Part shown: piece by piece, positions 1 to 16,130 of the stretch
Layout: each line of letters begins with the position of its first letter
Position numbering within the stretch: the stretch's first letter is position 1
Assembly (NCBI GenBank): GCA_022432975.1
Contig: CM039510.1
Location: forward strand, 31,589,023 to 31,653,022
DNA length: 64,000 bases
Reading direction: 5' to 3'
Source of the DNA: Begonia masoniana
Taxonomy: Eukaryota; Streptophyta; Magnoliopsida; Cucurbitales; Begoniaceae
Notes under the pieces: model-generated
Database searches by the model: none
What the model was told of the DNA's origin: nothing
The model's input: only the letters and a program-made list of their open reading frames with translations
Position numbers and translations under genes: made by a program

Positions 1-312
<312 letters not shown>

Positions 313-980
313 TGTGATAACAAAGCCATGGAGGGCTTCCCCCTAAAGGCTAGCAATCGAGTGGATTGTTTTTTCTTACCCATTTTCTTACCTACATTTC
401 AATTTTCCTTTTCGGGTTTACTGGTTTCTGCAAAAACAAGAAAAATAGTTCTATTTTTTTTAATTCTGTTCAATATTCTAATCCAGTTTCCAGTGCTTTA
501 ATCTTTCTTCTTATTGTGTATTAATTTTCTCAGCACTTATCTGAACTTGTTATAGCTGGAGCACAAATATTTATATTCGGAAATCGTGTGTTAATCTGCT
601 GGTTTTCAAAGTTAAAATCAATCCTCTTTTTTTTTTAAACCCCGAAAACTGATTGTATTTCCCTTGATATTATTGCTGAACCTGCTTTATTGTGTATATT
701 ACTTTGCTGTAGAACGTTTAATTAACTTGTTAAGATTAATGTTTAAAAAAAAAACGTAACGAAACTTGCTAATTGGTGGTGATTAAAATCAAATTTTCTG
801 CTGCTGTTCTTGAGAAAACCAGAACTGCAGAATTTCATCAGCTTACTGTTCTTACTTTTGCAGCTATTTGTACGACATTTCTGATGTTCCCCAGAGGGCC
901 GTCACTCGATCGCAAACCAAGGCCCAAGCATTATCTAATCTATTTACTAACAAGCCCAATTCTTTTGTAGGACTTATAGT
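313..980 (+). mobile_element. Internal region of a small internally deleted LTR element (copy 1)
   Basis: It begins with TGTGATAACAAAGCCATGG, a degraded initiator tRNA-Met primer site (copies at 12239 and 13789 read TGTGGTAACAGAGCCATG). About 550 bp of AT-rich, non-coding leader follow. Around 885-968 comes a short remnant of a gypsy pol C-terminus whose translation resembles VTRSQTKAQAL; the same tail is seen after integrase near 37390. gag, protease, RT and most of integrase are absent, so this is a non-autonomous deletion derivative of about 670 bp. The next LTR starts directly after it. Confidence 0.7.
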
Positions 981-1482
981 TGCATGCATCCTTAGGCATT
1001 AGGATTAGATGTATGTTAAGGTAGATGGTAGTTGGAAGTTGGTTGAGGCAAAGGAAATGGAAGAGAGAACTCGGCCGAGCAAGGAGGACCCGCACGCGCC
1101 ATTTTAGCACTCGAGTTTAGAGAGCCTTTTCTCCTTTTTGGCTGGACCATTTTTTCATCACTTGAAGCTGCAAAAGTCCACCTCACATTGATGAAGATCA
1201 CCTGGATTGGTGACATGGCGTGAGGTAGCAAATTGAAGCAACAAATGGGACAAGCAAAGGAGTTTTTGCGGTTTTGTACAAAACCGAGAAATGCCAAAAC
1301 CAACCAAGCAACCAGCCACCCTTAGGTCTATAAATGCATTGGTATTTGTAATGGTTGTTGAATCAATGAGAATTACCTAGTATGTCTGCTGAAGTCGAGC
1401 CATGAAGATTAGTGAACGGTAAGCTACTTTTGGTGAAACAAGAAGGAGTTCTATCTCCTTTGAGCTTTCAAGCCCAAGGTTG
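981..1482 (+). mobile_element. LTR of the small element, first part (split by the Tekay insertion)
   Basis: It starts TGCATGCATCCTTAGGCATT and is the same LTR as 12906-13788. A TATA box (TATAAA) lies at 1329-1334, so U3 is in this part. It stops at GGTTG (1478-1482), the target site of the inserted chromovirus, and resumes at 11859. Joined length is about 882 bp, matching the 883-bp copy at 12906. Confidence 0.8.
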
Positions 1483-4038
1483 TGTAATACCCGGTTTGTA
1501 CGGACCTTTGATTATATATTATGTTATATTATCATTTCCTTATTTAATGGCATTTTTGGTAAATATGTCAAATCAGGTCCGATTCACAAAAAGAAAGCGT
1601 CATTACGATTCTAACGAATAATAAGAATTTTAAGGAAATTACGGGAATTTTCGGAGATCAAACACTACATTCCGAGTAAATACATTTTTCGTAATGTAAA
1701 AGACGTTCTCGTAAAAATAGCGAACGAGGTCCAAATTGCGAACGGACAGTTTTAATAAATCCCTGGCAATGAATAGAAGTTGTTGGCAAAATATGGAACT
1801 TTCGAGAATCCAAATAGTTGGACGATTAACGAACCGAAGGACGAAACAAATAGAAATAAGAGCTAAGGGCAATTTGGTAATTTGCCAAATCAAATTATTA
1901 AATAACCTCACTTTTCTCTCTTTTCCTCACTTCCTCTCTTTCTCTTCTCTGGAATTCACGAACAGAGAGCTTTCTCTCACGCGAGCCGCCGACGCCTTTC
2001 CCTATTCCGACTCCGTCCGACCTCCGATCAACCCGTTTTCTTCACGGTTTCTCATCCTCTCGCTACCCTCGGTATGTACCTACAATCTCTGAACGTTTAT
2101 TTCGAGTTCTCGGTTCGATTTAGAGTTAGGGTTTCAAATTAGGGTTTCGGTATTTTTCGCTAAAAACGCGATTTAGGCTTCGTAATTAATAGGTTAGCTA
2201 TAATTACGTATATATTGAGCGTATTGGACGTTATCGGACGAAGATAAATCGATTCGTGAAAAATTTTAAAATCCGAGAATTTTAGGGTTTTCGGAAAAAG
2301 TTCGATTGCTCGATGAATTAGCTTAATAAATCGAATTAAAGCATTAGGAAGTATCTTTAGTTAAGGTTTTGCTAATTTGGACGTTTAATTGCTTAATTCG
2401 GTTTTAACGGCAAATATCGTGTTTTACCTCAGACACGCGACTCCAGTGGACGAAGCTTGAGATCCAGCGCGCTCAAGGTAAGTTCTCGTGACTTGCTTGA
2501 CCGAAAGGTCTACACCATACTTCGTCGTCGTATCAAGGATCCTTGAGGGTTCCTTGTTTTACGTTGTTTAGGTTGGGTAGTTAGGTTATGTTGTATTGTC
2601 TGGTTAATATGTATGTTGTTTGTTTACTTTCCGCTGATATGAACTGTTCATGCATCACGGTTTTCGAAAGTCATGAAAAGGAATTTCTGCACGTGTTTTT
2701 AAGAAAAGGAACGTATATCTGAAATGAAATCTGTAACGAAATCTGAATGAATAAACGTAATCTGTCTGTTTCTGGTCACGCGAGATGGGGCTCAGGCACG
2801 GCTGTGCGTGTTGCAAGCGTGTACCCCCCCTCTCTAACCCCACGGGGTAGTCCAACCGCCGGACGGGCCCCCTTGGGTTAGTGGGTCGAGGTCTCGGTGA
2901 CAATTCTGTCTGTCTGTGACGTAATGAATCTGTAATCTGTAATTCTGTATCTGTAATCTGAATCTGAGCATGATTTCTGAATGGCATACGCACGCATGCA
3001 TCTGCATTTACGTAGCTTACTGAGATTTCAATATCTCATATGTGTCTGTATGGTGTAGGTGATCTGCTAGGTGACGTAGATCCAGGTGAGGACGACGTTC
3101 CTCCTCCTGATGTCGGAGGCAGTTGATGGATGATGCTCGTGGGAGTGCGCTGAGTAGTCGAGGCGCGATATGACCCGTGGGGATGTATGTCTGGACTCTG
3201 GGTTTATTTTGGGATGTCTGAATTGATAATGGTATAGAATATTTAGGTTGTTTGGATCTGGATAGGGATTAGATAACGTTTTGGTAATTGTATGTAAAAC
3301 GTTTTGGTTTAAACTGTTTAATGAATGTTTTGGAAATGTTTTGATTGGTTTTAGGTTGATACGGTTATGCTCGATGTTTAGAGCTATCCACGCAGTTGGA
3401 CTTCGCAAAGTCCGACTCGAGTCGGTTGAGTTTAAGTATAAGTGTTGTGATAATGAATGAAAACGAGAGGTAAAATGAGAAAGTGGTTAATAAATGGTGA
3501 GGTTATTGCTCTCTGGAATCGGATTCCAGAGAGTGAGGTAGAAGTATTTGCTCTCTGGAAATTCCAGAGAGCTAAGTGTTCATGGTCGGCTACTGGCGAC
3601 TGGGCGCCGTGGGGGATCGCTGCATGGCGACTGGGCGCCGTGCTGGTCGCTGCAGGCAGCAACAGATCGCTGCATTATGCAGCGATCAGGCGCTGCATAA
3701 TGCAGCGATCGTGCGCTGCATTATGCAGCGCACTCGGCGATCGAGCGCTGCATATAGCAGCGCCCGGTCGCTGCATCTTTTCGAGGGCAGAGTTCCAATT
3801 CTGCCCTCCCTCTTTTCTGATCTTTTTTAATGTTTTTAATTAATGTTTTTAAGTTTTTTTTTAATTGTTTTATAGTTTGTTTTAAATGCTTTTAAGGTTC
3901 AAATTTAATTCCGATTTCAGTTCTGTTTTCAACTTCAGTTTTTATTCCACACAAGTTTTATTTAAAGCATAGAAAAGTAAAAAGTATAAAATGAAAAATT
4001 TATTACGGAAATACGGGTACGGAATTAGGGGTGTTACA
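1483..4038 (+). repeat. 5' LTR of the Tekay-like element (2,556 bp)
   Basis: It begins TGTAATACCCGG and ends GGGGTGTTACA just before the primer site. The 3' LTR repeats it from 7310. It includes a CT-rich tract near 1910-1960, a region of CTGTAATCTG-like imperfect repeats around 2725-2965, and a palindrome-rich GC island at 3509-3763 that the 3' LTR lacks. The same general layout recurs in the LTRs at 47916 and 52194. Confidence 0.9.
3509..3763. repeat. Cluster of six short palindromes in the 5' LTR
   Basis: Two hairpins share the stem CTCTCTGGAA (3509-3533 and 3550-3572). Four share CGCTGCAT/ATGCAGCG (3665-3687, 3691-3707, 3713-3731, and 3745-3763 with a 5-nt loop). Five of the six have a single-nucleotide centre and stems of 8-12 bp. 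Such density is not expected by chance. It could form cruciforms in DNA or a stem-loop array in the LTR transcript. Function is not known. Confidence 0.85.
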
Positions 4039-4042
4039 TTTA

Positions 4043-4054
4043 TGGTATCAGAGC
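4043..4054 (+). other. Primer-binding site, initiator tRNA-Met type
   Basis: TGGTATCAGAGC lies 4 bp after the 5' LTR end and is complementary to the 3' end of plant initiator tRNA-Met, the usual primer for chromoviruses and copia elements. It defines the + orientation of the element. Confidence 0.92.
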
Positions 4055-4202
4055 CCCCGGGTTTTAAAATCGATTCTGTAGACTGCTCGACTACGCAGCC
4101 ACTACGCGGACATCCTTCATCAACTGTAAGTCTGTTTACTGCTTTGTTTGATTTCAGTTTCTTAGGATTACTTGTTTTAAATTCTATAGGAGTTTTATAA
4201 AT

Positions 4203-5762
4203 ATGGTTCGAGGAAGGGATCCTAGAGACGACGCGATGGGTCGTCTTACGGAATTGTTAGATCGCCAGTCTCAGCATATGGACCGGCAAGCGCAACAAAT
4301 TACAGACCTAGTGAATCGAGAGAACCAGCGAGAGAATCAGAGGGCTCAGGAGTTGGTAGTCCCCAGTAATCAGGGTATGCAGAGGTTTCAAGACCTACGG
4401 CCTCCAGTATTCGACGGCCAGTCATCGGATCCGACACGTGCCGAGGAATGGATCTGGGTTATGGAGGACATGCTAGATTACGCCGAGGTTGCCAACGGGA
4501 GCAGGGTCGCTTATGCCACATTTCACTTAGCGTTGGACGCTCGTTTCTGGTGGGACTCGATCAAGTCGACTACAGATGTATCAGTTATGACTTGGGATCG
4601 ATTCAAGTTCTTATTCTTCGACAAGTATTTCAGCCGCACAGTGAGAGTGGCCAAGAGGAACGAGTTTACGCAGCTGAAGCAGACTGGTTCAGTTGCAGAT
4701 TATATTCGGAGATTTGAGGCTTTATCATGATTCGCACCTCGCCTGGTCAGCGATAATGAGGAGAAGGTGCACCACTTTATGGAGGGACTCAATCCGGAGA
4801 TTCGGATGCACGTGGTAGTCTCAGGTATTATTGATGCGCCATATTCTGATGTTACAGCCAGAGCTCTGGACATAGAGGCTGCCAGGGCCACTTGTGTTAA
4901 ACCGAGGGAGCCAGCGAAGGGCTTCTTCCAAGAGATCCGTCCTCAGTCTCGGAATCAGGGATGGCAGCCTGGAGCACAGCCACCTCAGCCACAGCCTAGG
5001 GGTGCGAAGAGACCTCTTGAGGGAGGAAATGATCGGGGCAAGGGAAAGCAGGTACAGGGGACTTCTCAGATGCCCTGGTGCCCCAGATGCCAGAAAGAAC
5101 ATAGTGGCGAGTGTCGAGTTGGCACGAACAAATGCTACAGATGTGGCGGAGTCGGCCATTTTGTTAGAAATTACCCGCATCCGGGTCGAGATTTACCAAG
5201 CGATGATCAGAGGAGGGTTGTACCCAGGGTTTTTGCGTTGATCGGGCCTGGCGATGTTGATGATGAGGCTCAGCCTGCCGTGATTGCAGGTACTATTTTG
5301 CTTATGGGCGCTACTGTGTTTACTTTGATGGATACTGGAGCTACGCACTCCTTCGTATCGACTGCATGTATGGCTAGATTGGGGTTAGAGTCTGGGCCGT
5401 CAGAGTATGAGTACAGTGTGATGCTGCCTTCGGGAGAGCATATGCGTTCAGATCGTATTCTCCAGGGCAATATCGTCTCGGTGGGGAGTATTACCCTTTA
5501 TGCTCGTTTGATAGTTATGAGCATAGAGCGGTACGATCTTATTTTGGGGATGGACTGGCTAGCACAGCACTTCGCCACCATCGATTGTCGCTCCGGGATT
5601 GTGACCTTCCGACCCCCGGATAAAGCCGAGTTTTCCTATCAGGCGAGGAACCGATTGACTGGATCGCCTATCTCTTATTCTATGGAGGTCAACGAGCAGT
5701 TCAAAGGTGCGTGCTCTATTTATTGGCCTCTGTCTTTAATTGTCAGTTGCTCAGCGGAGTGA
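4203..5762 (+). pseudogene. gag: Tekay-like gag and protease, one in-frame stop
   Basis: The ATG at 4203 opens a gag with an N-terminal Gln-rich coiled-coil stretch, then the retrotrans_gag core (residues about 65-175: PPVFDGQ, EEWIWVMEDM, FWWDS, FLFFDKYF). A TGA at 4728-4730 interrupts the frame, probably a CGA (Arg) mutated to TGA. The same frame continues through a zinc knuckle near 5130 (CYRCGGVGHFVRNY) whose last Cys is replaced by Tyr. A retropepsin follows with active-site LMDTGATHSF near 5325 and downstream ILGMDWL near 5545. The frame ends at 5762 after passing into the next region. Gag forms the particle and protease matures it. The stop and the damaged zinc knuckle make this copy non-functional. 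Confidence 0.88.
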
Positions 5763-7269
5763 AGCCGAGCGACATTCCTGTTGTCAGAGAGTTCTCTGGC
5801 ATATTCCTTGATGATCGTCCCGGATTACCACCAGACCGGGAGATTGAGTTCATTATTGACGTATATCCTAACTCTGCACCGAGGTTTAAGAACCCATACC
5901 GGTTGGCACCAGCCGAGTTGAGTGAGTTGAGGACTCAGCTCGATGAGTTATTGGAGAAAGGTTTCATTCGACCCAGTGTTTCACCCTGGGGTGCGCCTGT
6001 TCTATTCGACAAGAAGAAAGGCGGGACCCTCAGGATGTGCATTGACTACGGGGAGTACCAAGATGTACCGGGATTTGAGACAGCACTTCTGGTGGCCGAA
6101 CATGAAGAGGGAGGTTGCCAAGTACGTTGAGACCTGCCTAGTATGTCAGCAAGTAAAGGCGGAGCACCGGAGACCCGCTGGAACGCTGTTACCACTGCCG
6201 ATTCCGGAGTGGAAGTGGGAGCAGATCTCCATGGATTTCATTGTGGGGCTCCCGAGGACTACGAGAGGCCATGACGGCATTTGGGTTATTGTGGACCGAT
6301 TGACAAAGTCGGCTCACTTTTTGCCTGTGAAGATGACATCGTCTATGGATCAGCTCGCCGAGCTCTATGTACAAGAGATTGTGAAGTTGCACGGAGTGCC
6401 GGTTTCTATTGTCTCGGATCGAGATCCGAGGTTTACATCGAAGTTCTGGAAGAGTCTGCACAAAGCTATGGGGACTCAGCTTAACTTCAGCACAGCGTTC
6501 CATCCTCAGACTGATGGTCAGACAGAGAGGACGAATCAGGTTTTGGAGGATATGCTCAGAGCGTGTGTGCTTGAGTTTCAAGGATCGTGGAGCAGGTATT
6601 TGCCACTGATCGAGTTCTCGTACAACAACAGCTTCCAGGCTACTATCGGTATGGCTCCGTATGAAGCCTTATATGGTCGAAAGTGCAGATCTCCGCTGTA
6701 TTGGGACGAGGTTGGCGAGGCCAGCGTCGTTGGACCTGAGATTCTGCAGCAAACGGCAGAGAAGATTGCCATTATTCGACAGCGCATCGAGGTAGCTCAG
6801 AGCAGACAGAAGAGCTATGCTGACACCAGACGGAGAGAGCTAGAGTTCGAGGAAGGTGACGAGGTTTACCTTAAAGTTTCTCCGTTCAAAGGCGTTGCGA
6901 GATTCGGAAGGAGGGGTAAATTGAACCCTCGTTATGTGGGGCCCTTTCCCATTCTGAAGAGGATCGGGAAGTTGGCGTACAGACTGCAGCTTCCGGCTTC
7001 TATGGAGGGTATCCACGACGTCTTTCATGTATTATGCTTCGGAAGTGTCTTCGCAATCCGTCGCATATCGTAGAGACTACGGAGATAGAGGTACAGCCTA
7101 CCTTGACTTACGAGGTTAGGCCGGTACGTATTTTGGAGTATTCCACCAAGATTTTGCGCAACAAGAAATTCCGCTAGTCAAAGTTCTATGGCGGAATCAC
7201 GAGGTGGAAGAGGCTACCTGGGAGCGACAGCAGGATATGATGACTAAGTATCCTGATCTGTTTGTGTAA
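5711..7269 (+). pseudogene. pol: Tekay-like pol: RT start fused by deletion to integrase and chromodomain
   Basis: The first part (5711-about 6050) is the RT N-terminus: [13 protein letters not shown], then [27 protein letters not shown] and MCIDYG. At about 6050 the text jumps, in another frame, into the integrase zinc domain ([22 protein letters not shown]). The rest of RT, including its catalytic Asp pair, and all of RNase H are missing. Integrase has its DDE residues in MDFIVGLP (near 6235), VSDRDPRF (near 6415) and QTDGQTERTNQ (near 6510), then a GPY-type tail (YVGPFPILKRIGKLAY). A frameshift near 7060 and further damage precede a chromodomain-like end (RPVRILEYSTK, EVEEATWER) to 7269. 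Integrase would insert the cDNA and the chromodomain would guide target choice. Confidence 0.88.
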
Positions 7270-7293
7270 TTTAATTTTGTGGACAAAATTCTG

Positions 7294-7309
7294 AATAAGG
7301 AGGGTAGAA
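7294..7309 (+). other. Polypurine tract
   Basis: AATAAGGAGGGTAGAA lies directly before the 3' LTR start at 7310, the position and composition expected for the plus-strand primer of reverse transcription. Confidence 0.8.
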
Positions 7310-11622
<4,313 letters not shown>

Positions 11623-11625
11623 TCC

Positions 11626-11853
11626 CTCTTTTCTGATCTGTTTTAATGTTTTTAATAATGTTTTTAAGTTTTTTTTAATGTTTTATAGTTTGTTTTTAAA
11701 TGCTTTTAAGGTTCAAATTTAATTCCGATTTCAGTTCTGTTTTCAACTTCAGTTTTTATTCCACACAAAGTTTTATTTAAAGCATAGAAAAGTAAAAAGT
11801 ATAAAATGAAAAATTTATTACGGAAATACGGGTACGGAATTAGGGGTGTTACA
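11626..11853 (+). repeat. 3' LTR of the Tekay-like element, terminal part
   Basis: It matches the end of the 5' LTR (from about 3808), including the final GGGGTGTTACA, and is followed by the target duplication GGTTG at 11854-11858. This shows that the element's right border is intact although the LTR interior is not. Confidence 0.9.
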
Positions 11854-11858
11854 GGTTG

Positions 11859-12238
11859 CTTGAATAGCCATTGTTCCACTCTTTTTCCCTCTCTTTACAT
11901 AGTAGGATACACGAAGAATATGGTCATCAACTTGTTCCATTTGCTGCCATCTTCCTTGGAAGAGTGTATGCCGAGAACTCACCAAACATTGCTCATCAGA
12001 CAACATCTGGTGTTCCTTGTGTAACATTTTATTTTCTTATCATCTGGAACTGAAATTTTAAGAAGACATTCTACACTCATTCATTAAGAACCCCTTAAAA
12101 TTTCGTTACATTTGGATTTCATTTGGTCAGTCAAATTGCTGCTAGTTTTTGAGGTATTCTCGGCCCAGCCGAGTTCTGGTTTTTCTAACTTGCTGTTGTG
12201 GGTAGACACACGACCCCCTTGTAGGTGGAATCGTGTCA
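11859..12238 (+). mobile_element. LTR of the small element, second part
   Basis: It continues the LTR begun at 981 after the Tekay insertion (CTTGAATAGCCATTGTTCC...) and ends GGTGGAATCGTGTCA. It is followed at once by the primer-site-like TGTGGTAACAGAGCCATG. Confidence 0.82.
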
Positions 12239-12905
12239 TGTGGTAACAGAGCCATGAAGGGCTTCCCCCTAAAGGCTAGCAATCAAGTGGATTGATTTTT
12301 CTTACCCATTTTCTTACCTACATTTCAATTTTCCTTTTCGGGTTGACTGGTTTCTGCAAAACAAGAAAACTAGTTCTGTTTTTTTTTTTTTTTGTTCACT
12401 ATTCTAATCCAGTTTCCAGTGCTTTAATCTTTCTTCTTATTGTGTATTAATTTTCTCAGCACTTATCTGAACTTGTTATAGCTGGAGCACAAATATTTAT
12501 ATTCGGAAATCGTGTGTTAATTTGCTGGTTTTCAAAGTTAAAATCGATCCTCTTTTTTTTTTTAAACCCAGAAAACTGATTGCATTTCCCTTGATATTAT
12601 TGCTGAACCTGCTTTATTGTGTACATTACTTTGCTGCAGAACGTTTAACTAACTTGTTAAGATTAATGTTTAAAAAAAAAGTAACGAAACTTGCTAATTG
12701 GTGGTGATTAAAATCAAATTTTCTGCTGCTGTTCTTGAGAAAACCAGAACTGCAGAATTTCATCAGCTTGTTGTTCTTACTTTTGCAGCTATTTGTACGA
12801 AATTTCTGATATGCCCCAGAGGGCCGTCACTCGATCGCAAACCAAGGCCCAAGCATTAACTAATCTATTTACTAACAAGCCCAATTCTTTTGCAAGACTT
12901 ATAGT
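12239..12905 (+). mobile_element. Internal region of the small deleted LTR element (copy 2)
   Basis: It starts with the primer-site-like TGTGGTAACAGAGCCATG and runs through an AT-rich non-coding leader to the pol-tail remnant at about 12810-12895 (translation resembles AVTRSQTKAQAL). It has no gag or enzyme domains and is about 667 bp, parallel to copy 1 at 313-980. Confidence 0.75.
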
Positions 12906-13788
12906 TGCATGCATTCTTAGGCATTAGGGTTAGATGTATGTTGAGGTAGATGGTAGTTGGAAGTTGGTTGAGGCAAAGGAAATGGAAGAGAGAACTCGGC
13001 CGAGCAAGGAGGACCCGCGCGCGCCATTTTAGCACTCAAGTTTGGAGAACCTTTTCTCCTTTTTGGCGGGACAATTTTGCCATCATTTGAAGCTGCAAAA
13101 GTCCACCTCACATTGCTGAAGATCACCTGGATTGGTGACATGGCTTGAGGTAGCAAATTGAAGCAACAAATGGGCCAAGCAAAAGAGTTGTTGCGGTTTT
13201 GCACAAAACCGAGAAAGGCCAAAACCAACCAAGCAACCAGCCACCCTTAGGTCCATAAATGCATTGGTATTTGTAATGGTTGTTGAATCAATGAGAATTA
13301 CCTAGTTTGTCTGCTGAAGTCGAGCCATGAAGATTGGTGAACGGTAAGCTCTGTTTGGTGAACCAAGAAGGAGTTCTATCTCCTTTGAGCTTTCAAGCCC
13401 AAGGTTGCCTGAATAGCCATTGCTCCACTCTTTTTCCCTATCTTTACATAGTAGGATACACAAAGAATATGCTCATTACCCTGTTCCATTTGCTGCCATC
13501 TTCCTTGGAAGAGTGTATGCCGAGAGCTCACCAAATATTGCTCATCAGACAACATCTGGTGTTCCTTGTGTAACGTTTTATTTTTTTCATCATCTGGAAC
13601 TGAAAATTTAGGAAGACATTCTACACTCATTCATTAAGAAGCCCTTAAAATTTTGTTGCATTTAGATTTCATTTGGTCAGTTAAATTGCTGCTAGTTTTT
13701 TAGGTATTCTCGGCCTAGCCAAGTTCTGGTTTTTCTAACTTGCTGTTGTGGGTAGACACACGACCCCCTTGCAGGTGGAATCGTTTCA
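12906..13788 (+). mobile_element. Complete small-element LTR (883 bp)
   Basis: It runs from TGCATGCATTCTTAGGCATT to GGTGGAATCGTTTCA, is uninterrupted, and is shared between the internal regions on either side as in a tandem array. Its TATA position is mutated (CATAAAT near 13254). It serves as the reference for the LTR split at 1483. Confidence 0.82.
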
Positions 13789-14693
13789 TGTGGTAACAGA
13801 GCCATGGAGGGCTTCCCCCTAAAGGCTAGCAATCAAGTGGATTGATTTTTCTTACCCATTTTCTTACCTACATTTCAATTTTCCTTTTCGGGTTGACTGG
13901 TTTCTGCAAAAACAAAGAAACTAGTTCTGTTTTTTTTTTATTCTGTTCACTATTCTAATCCAGTTTTCAGTGCTTTAATCTTTCTTCTTATTGTGTATTA
14001 ATTTTCTCAGCACTTATCTGAACTTGTTATAGCTGGAGCACAAATATTTATATTCGGAAATCGTGTGTTAATCTGTTTGTTTTCAAAGTTAAAATCGATC
14101 ATCTTTTTTTTTTTAACCCGGAAAACTAATTGCATTTCCCTTAATATTATTGCTGAACCTGCTTTATTGTGTACATTACTTTGCTGCAGAATGTTTAATT
14201 AACTTGTTAATATTAATGTTTAAAAAAAAACGTAACAAAACTTGCTAATTGGTGGTGATTAAAATCAAATTTTCTGCTGCTTTTCTTGAGAAAACCAGAA
14301 CTACAGAATTTCATCAGCTTGCTGTTCTTACTTTTGCATCTATTTGTACAAAATTTCTGATGTGCCCCAGAGGGCCATCACTCGATCGCAAACCAAGGCC
14401 CAAGCATTATCTAATCTATTTACTAACAAGCCCAATTCTTTTGCAGAACTTGAAGGTCTCTTCACGGATTTGGATTGGGAGCCGAGAGCAAGGGACTTGG
14501 AACAGCCCGTGCACTTGCTAACTTGGGAAACAACGACGGAGGCACTTGAAGACGGAGGCACTTGAAGAAGGGATTTGTCTCCTTTGGGATTAATATTGTA
14601 ACCGAATGCTTATCTTTTTTCTTGTTGTTTTGGCAAACTTTTAGCCTTATATTTTGTTAACAAACATTGGTCTTTCATGTAATATTTTATAGT
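13789..14693 (+). mobile_element. Internal region of the small LTR element (copy 3), with longer pol tail
   Basis: It has the same primer site and leader as the other copies. At 14344-14565 the remnant of the pol C-terminus is open (TRSQTKAQALSNLFTNKPNSF then a Trp/Glu-rich tail ending near 14565). A 3' untranslated stretch (GTTTTGGCAAACTTTTAGCC) follows that also occurs at 38613 next to another LTR. Copies 1 and 2 lost this tail by a deletion after the codons for NSF. The open frame is far too short to be a working gene. Confidence 0.75.
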
Positions 14694-15405
14694 TGCATGC
14701 ATCCTTAGACATTAGGATTAGATGCATGCTAGTTTAGATGGTGGTTTGGAAGATGGATCAAATGAAGAGTGTGCTGTTACACTAGGCCAAGGCTTTGGCC
14801 CATTTTGAAGCCCCTTTGAAGCCCATTTCGAAGCCCACTTTTCCAGCCACCCTAGGTCTATAAAAGCATGGTTATTGGTGTTTGTATTGGTTGTTTAATC
14901 TATGAGAATAACCTAATTTTGGGTGAGTGCTTGGAGCTTGAAAACCGGTGAACGATAAGGCTCGGTTCGGTCAAGAACCGAGAGGAGTTCTCTCCTTTAC
15001 GCTTTCAAGCCAACGGTTGCTTGAATAGCTATTGTTCCACGATTCTTCCCTCTTGTTTTAGAGTAGGATACACGAAGAAGGTGGCCATTAACCCGTTCCA
15101 TTTGCTGCCATTCTTCTACGGAAGAGTGTATGCCGAAAGCTTACAAAATATTGCTTATCGGACAGCATCTGGTGTTCTTCTTGTAACTTTTGATTTACCA
15201 TCATCTGGACCTGAAAATTAAAGGACATAATCTTAACTCATATTTGAAGAACCCCTTCAAATTTCGTTGAATTTGGATATCGTTTGGTTGGTGAAATCGC
15301 TGTTCGTATTTACTGGTTTTTCTATTTTTCTGTTTTTCTGTTTCTTTGCGAATCTGTTGTTGTTGTGGGTAGAAACACGACCCCTTCGTAGGCGGAATCG
15401 CGTCA
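14694..15405 (+). mobile_element. Diverged LTR of the same family, right end of the array (712 bp)
   Basis: It begins TGCATGCATCCTTAGACATT and ends GGCGGAATCGCGTCA. Its U3 differs greatly from 981 and 12906, but the TATA region (TCTATAAAAGC near 14867) and the R/U5 half (GGTTGCTTGAATAGC, TAGGATACACGAAGAA) are clearly homologous. No primer site follows, so it closes the array. It may come from a different subfamily by recombination. Confidence 0.72.
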
Positions 15406-16130
15406 ATTCCTTTGCATAAAAGTTGTTCCAGAATATTCTTTTATATGTTATTAAGCATGTCTAAAAGAAAATGGGATTAAATCTGCTGTTTAGTGAAGTT
15501 ACAAAGTGTTTCTGCTGATGGATTTATGCAAGCCGAGGAGAGCTAAATGCTGAACCATTTGCCTACTGTTGTTTTAGTTTAAACCGATTCTGCAGAACAT
15601 TTTACCATTTTAAATCGACCAAAACTTAACCCTAATATTACTTTTCATCTGGAGAATGTTGCAAAAAGGGAAACTATCTGTTTTTGGTTATACAAAAAAA
15701 ATGGTAGAAAGCCTTCCACTAAAGAAGTTTCCTCTTTGATACCATTTGCTTTTTGCTTTTCCAAAATTTGTTTGGCTATAATTTTTGTATTCTTTTATGC
15801 TGAAGTGAACTTCAACTCGTGCTTATTTCTTTCTGCATTCCCTTTACATTAATTTTTGCCTTCCATGCATGCATTCCAAAATTTGTGTTTAAACTATTTT
15901 GATTAAAACAAAAAATTAGTCTATAATTGTGATGATAATTGGTTGCTTATTTTGAACATTGAAGCATATATACATTATATCCCTCTAACTTAAGGGAATA
16001 TTTTAGTTAAGTGCAATCTTCCTTCCCTAACACTTAGGATCAACTTAAACCTAATTAAAATTTTTCTTCCTAAAACCTTAGAAATCACATGAAGACTAGA
16101 AGCATAATTAACCGAGAGCCAAACTAAGAC
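15406..16130. other. AT-rich non-coding stretch before a broken gag
   Basis: I see no long ORF, no primer site and no clear repeat. The position, directly upstream of the gag remnant at 16131, suggests a retrotransposon leader, but it does not resemble the leaders at 313 or 12239. Confidence 0.4.

Noticed and set aside
4043..4054. tRNA gene fragments
   Set aside because: TGGTATCAGAGC matches here and at 43708 and 55034 are primer-binding sites next to LTR ends; no tRNA cloverleaf is present.
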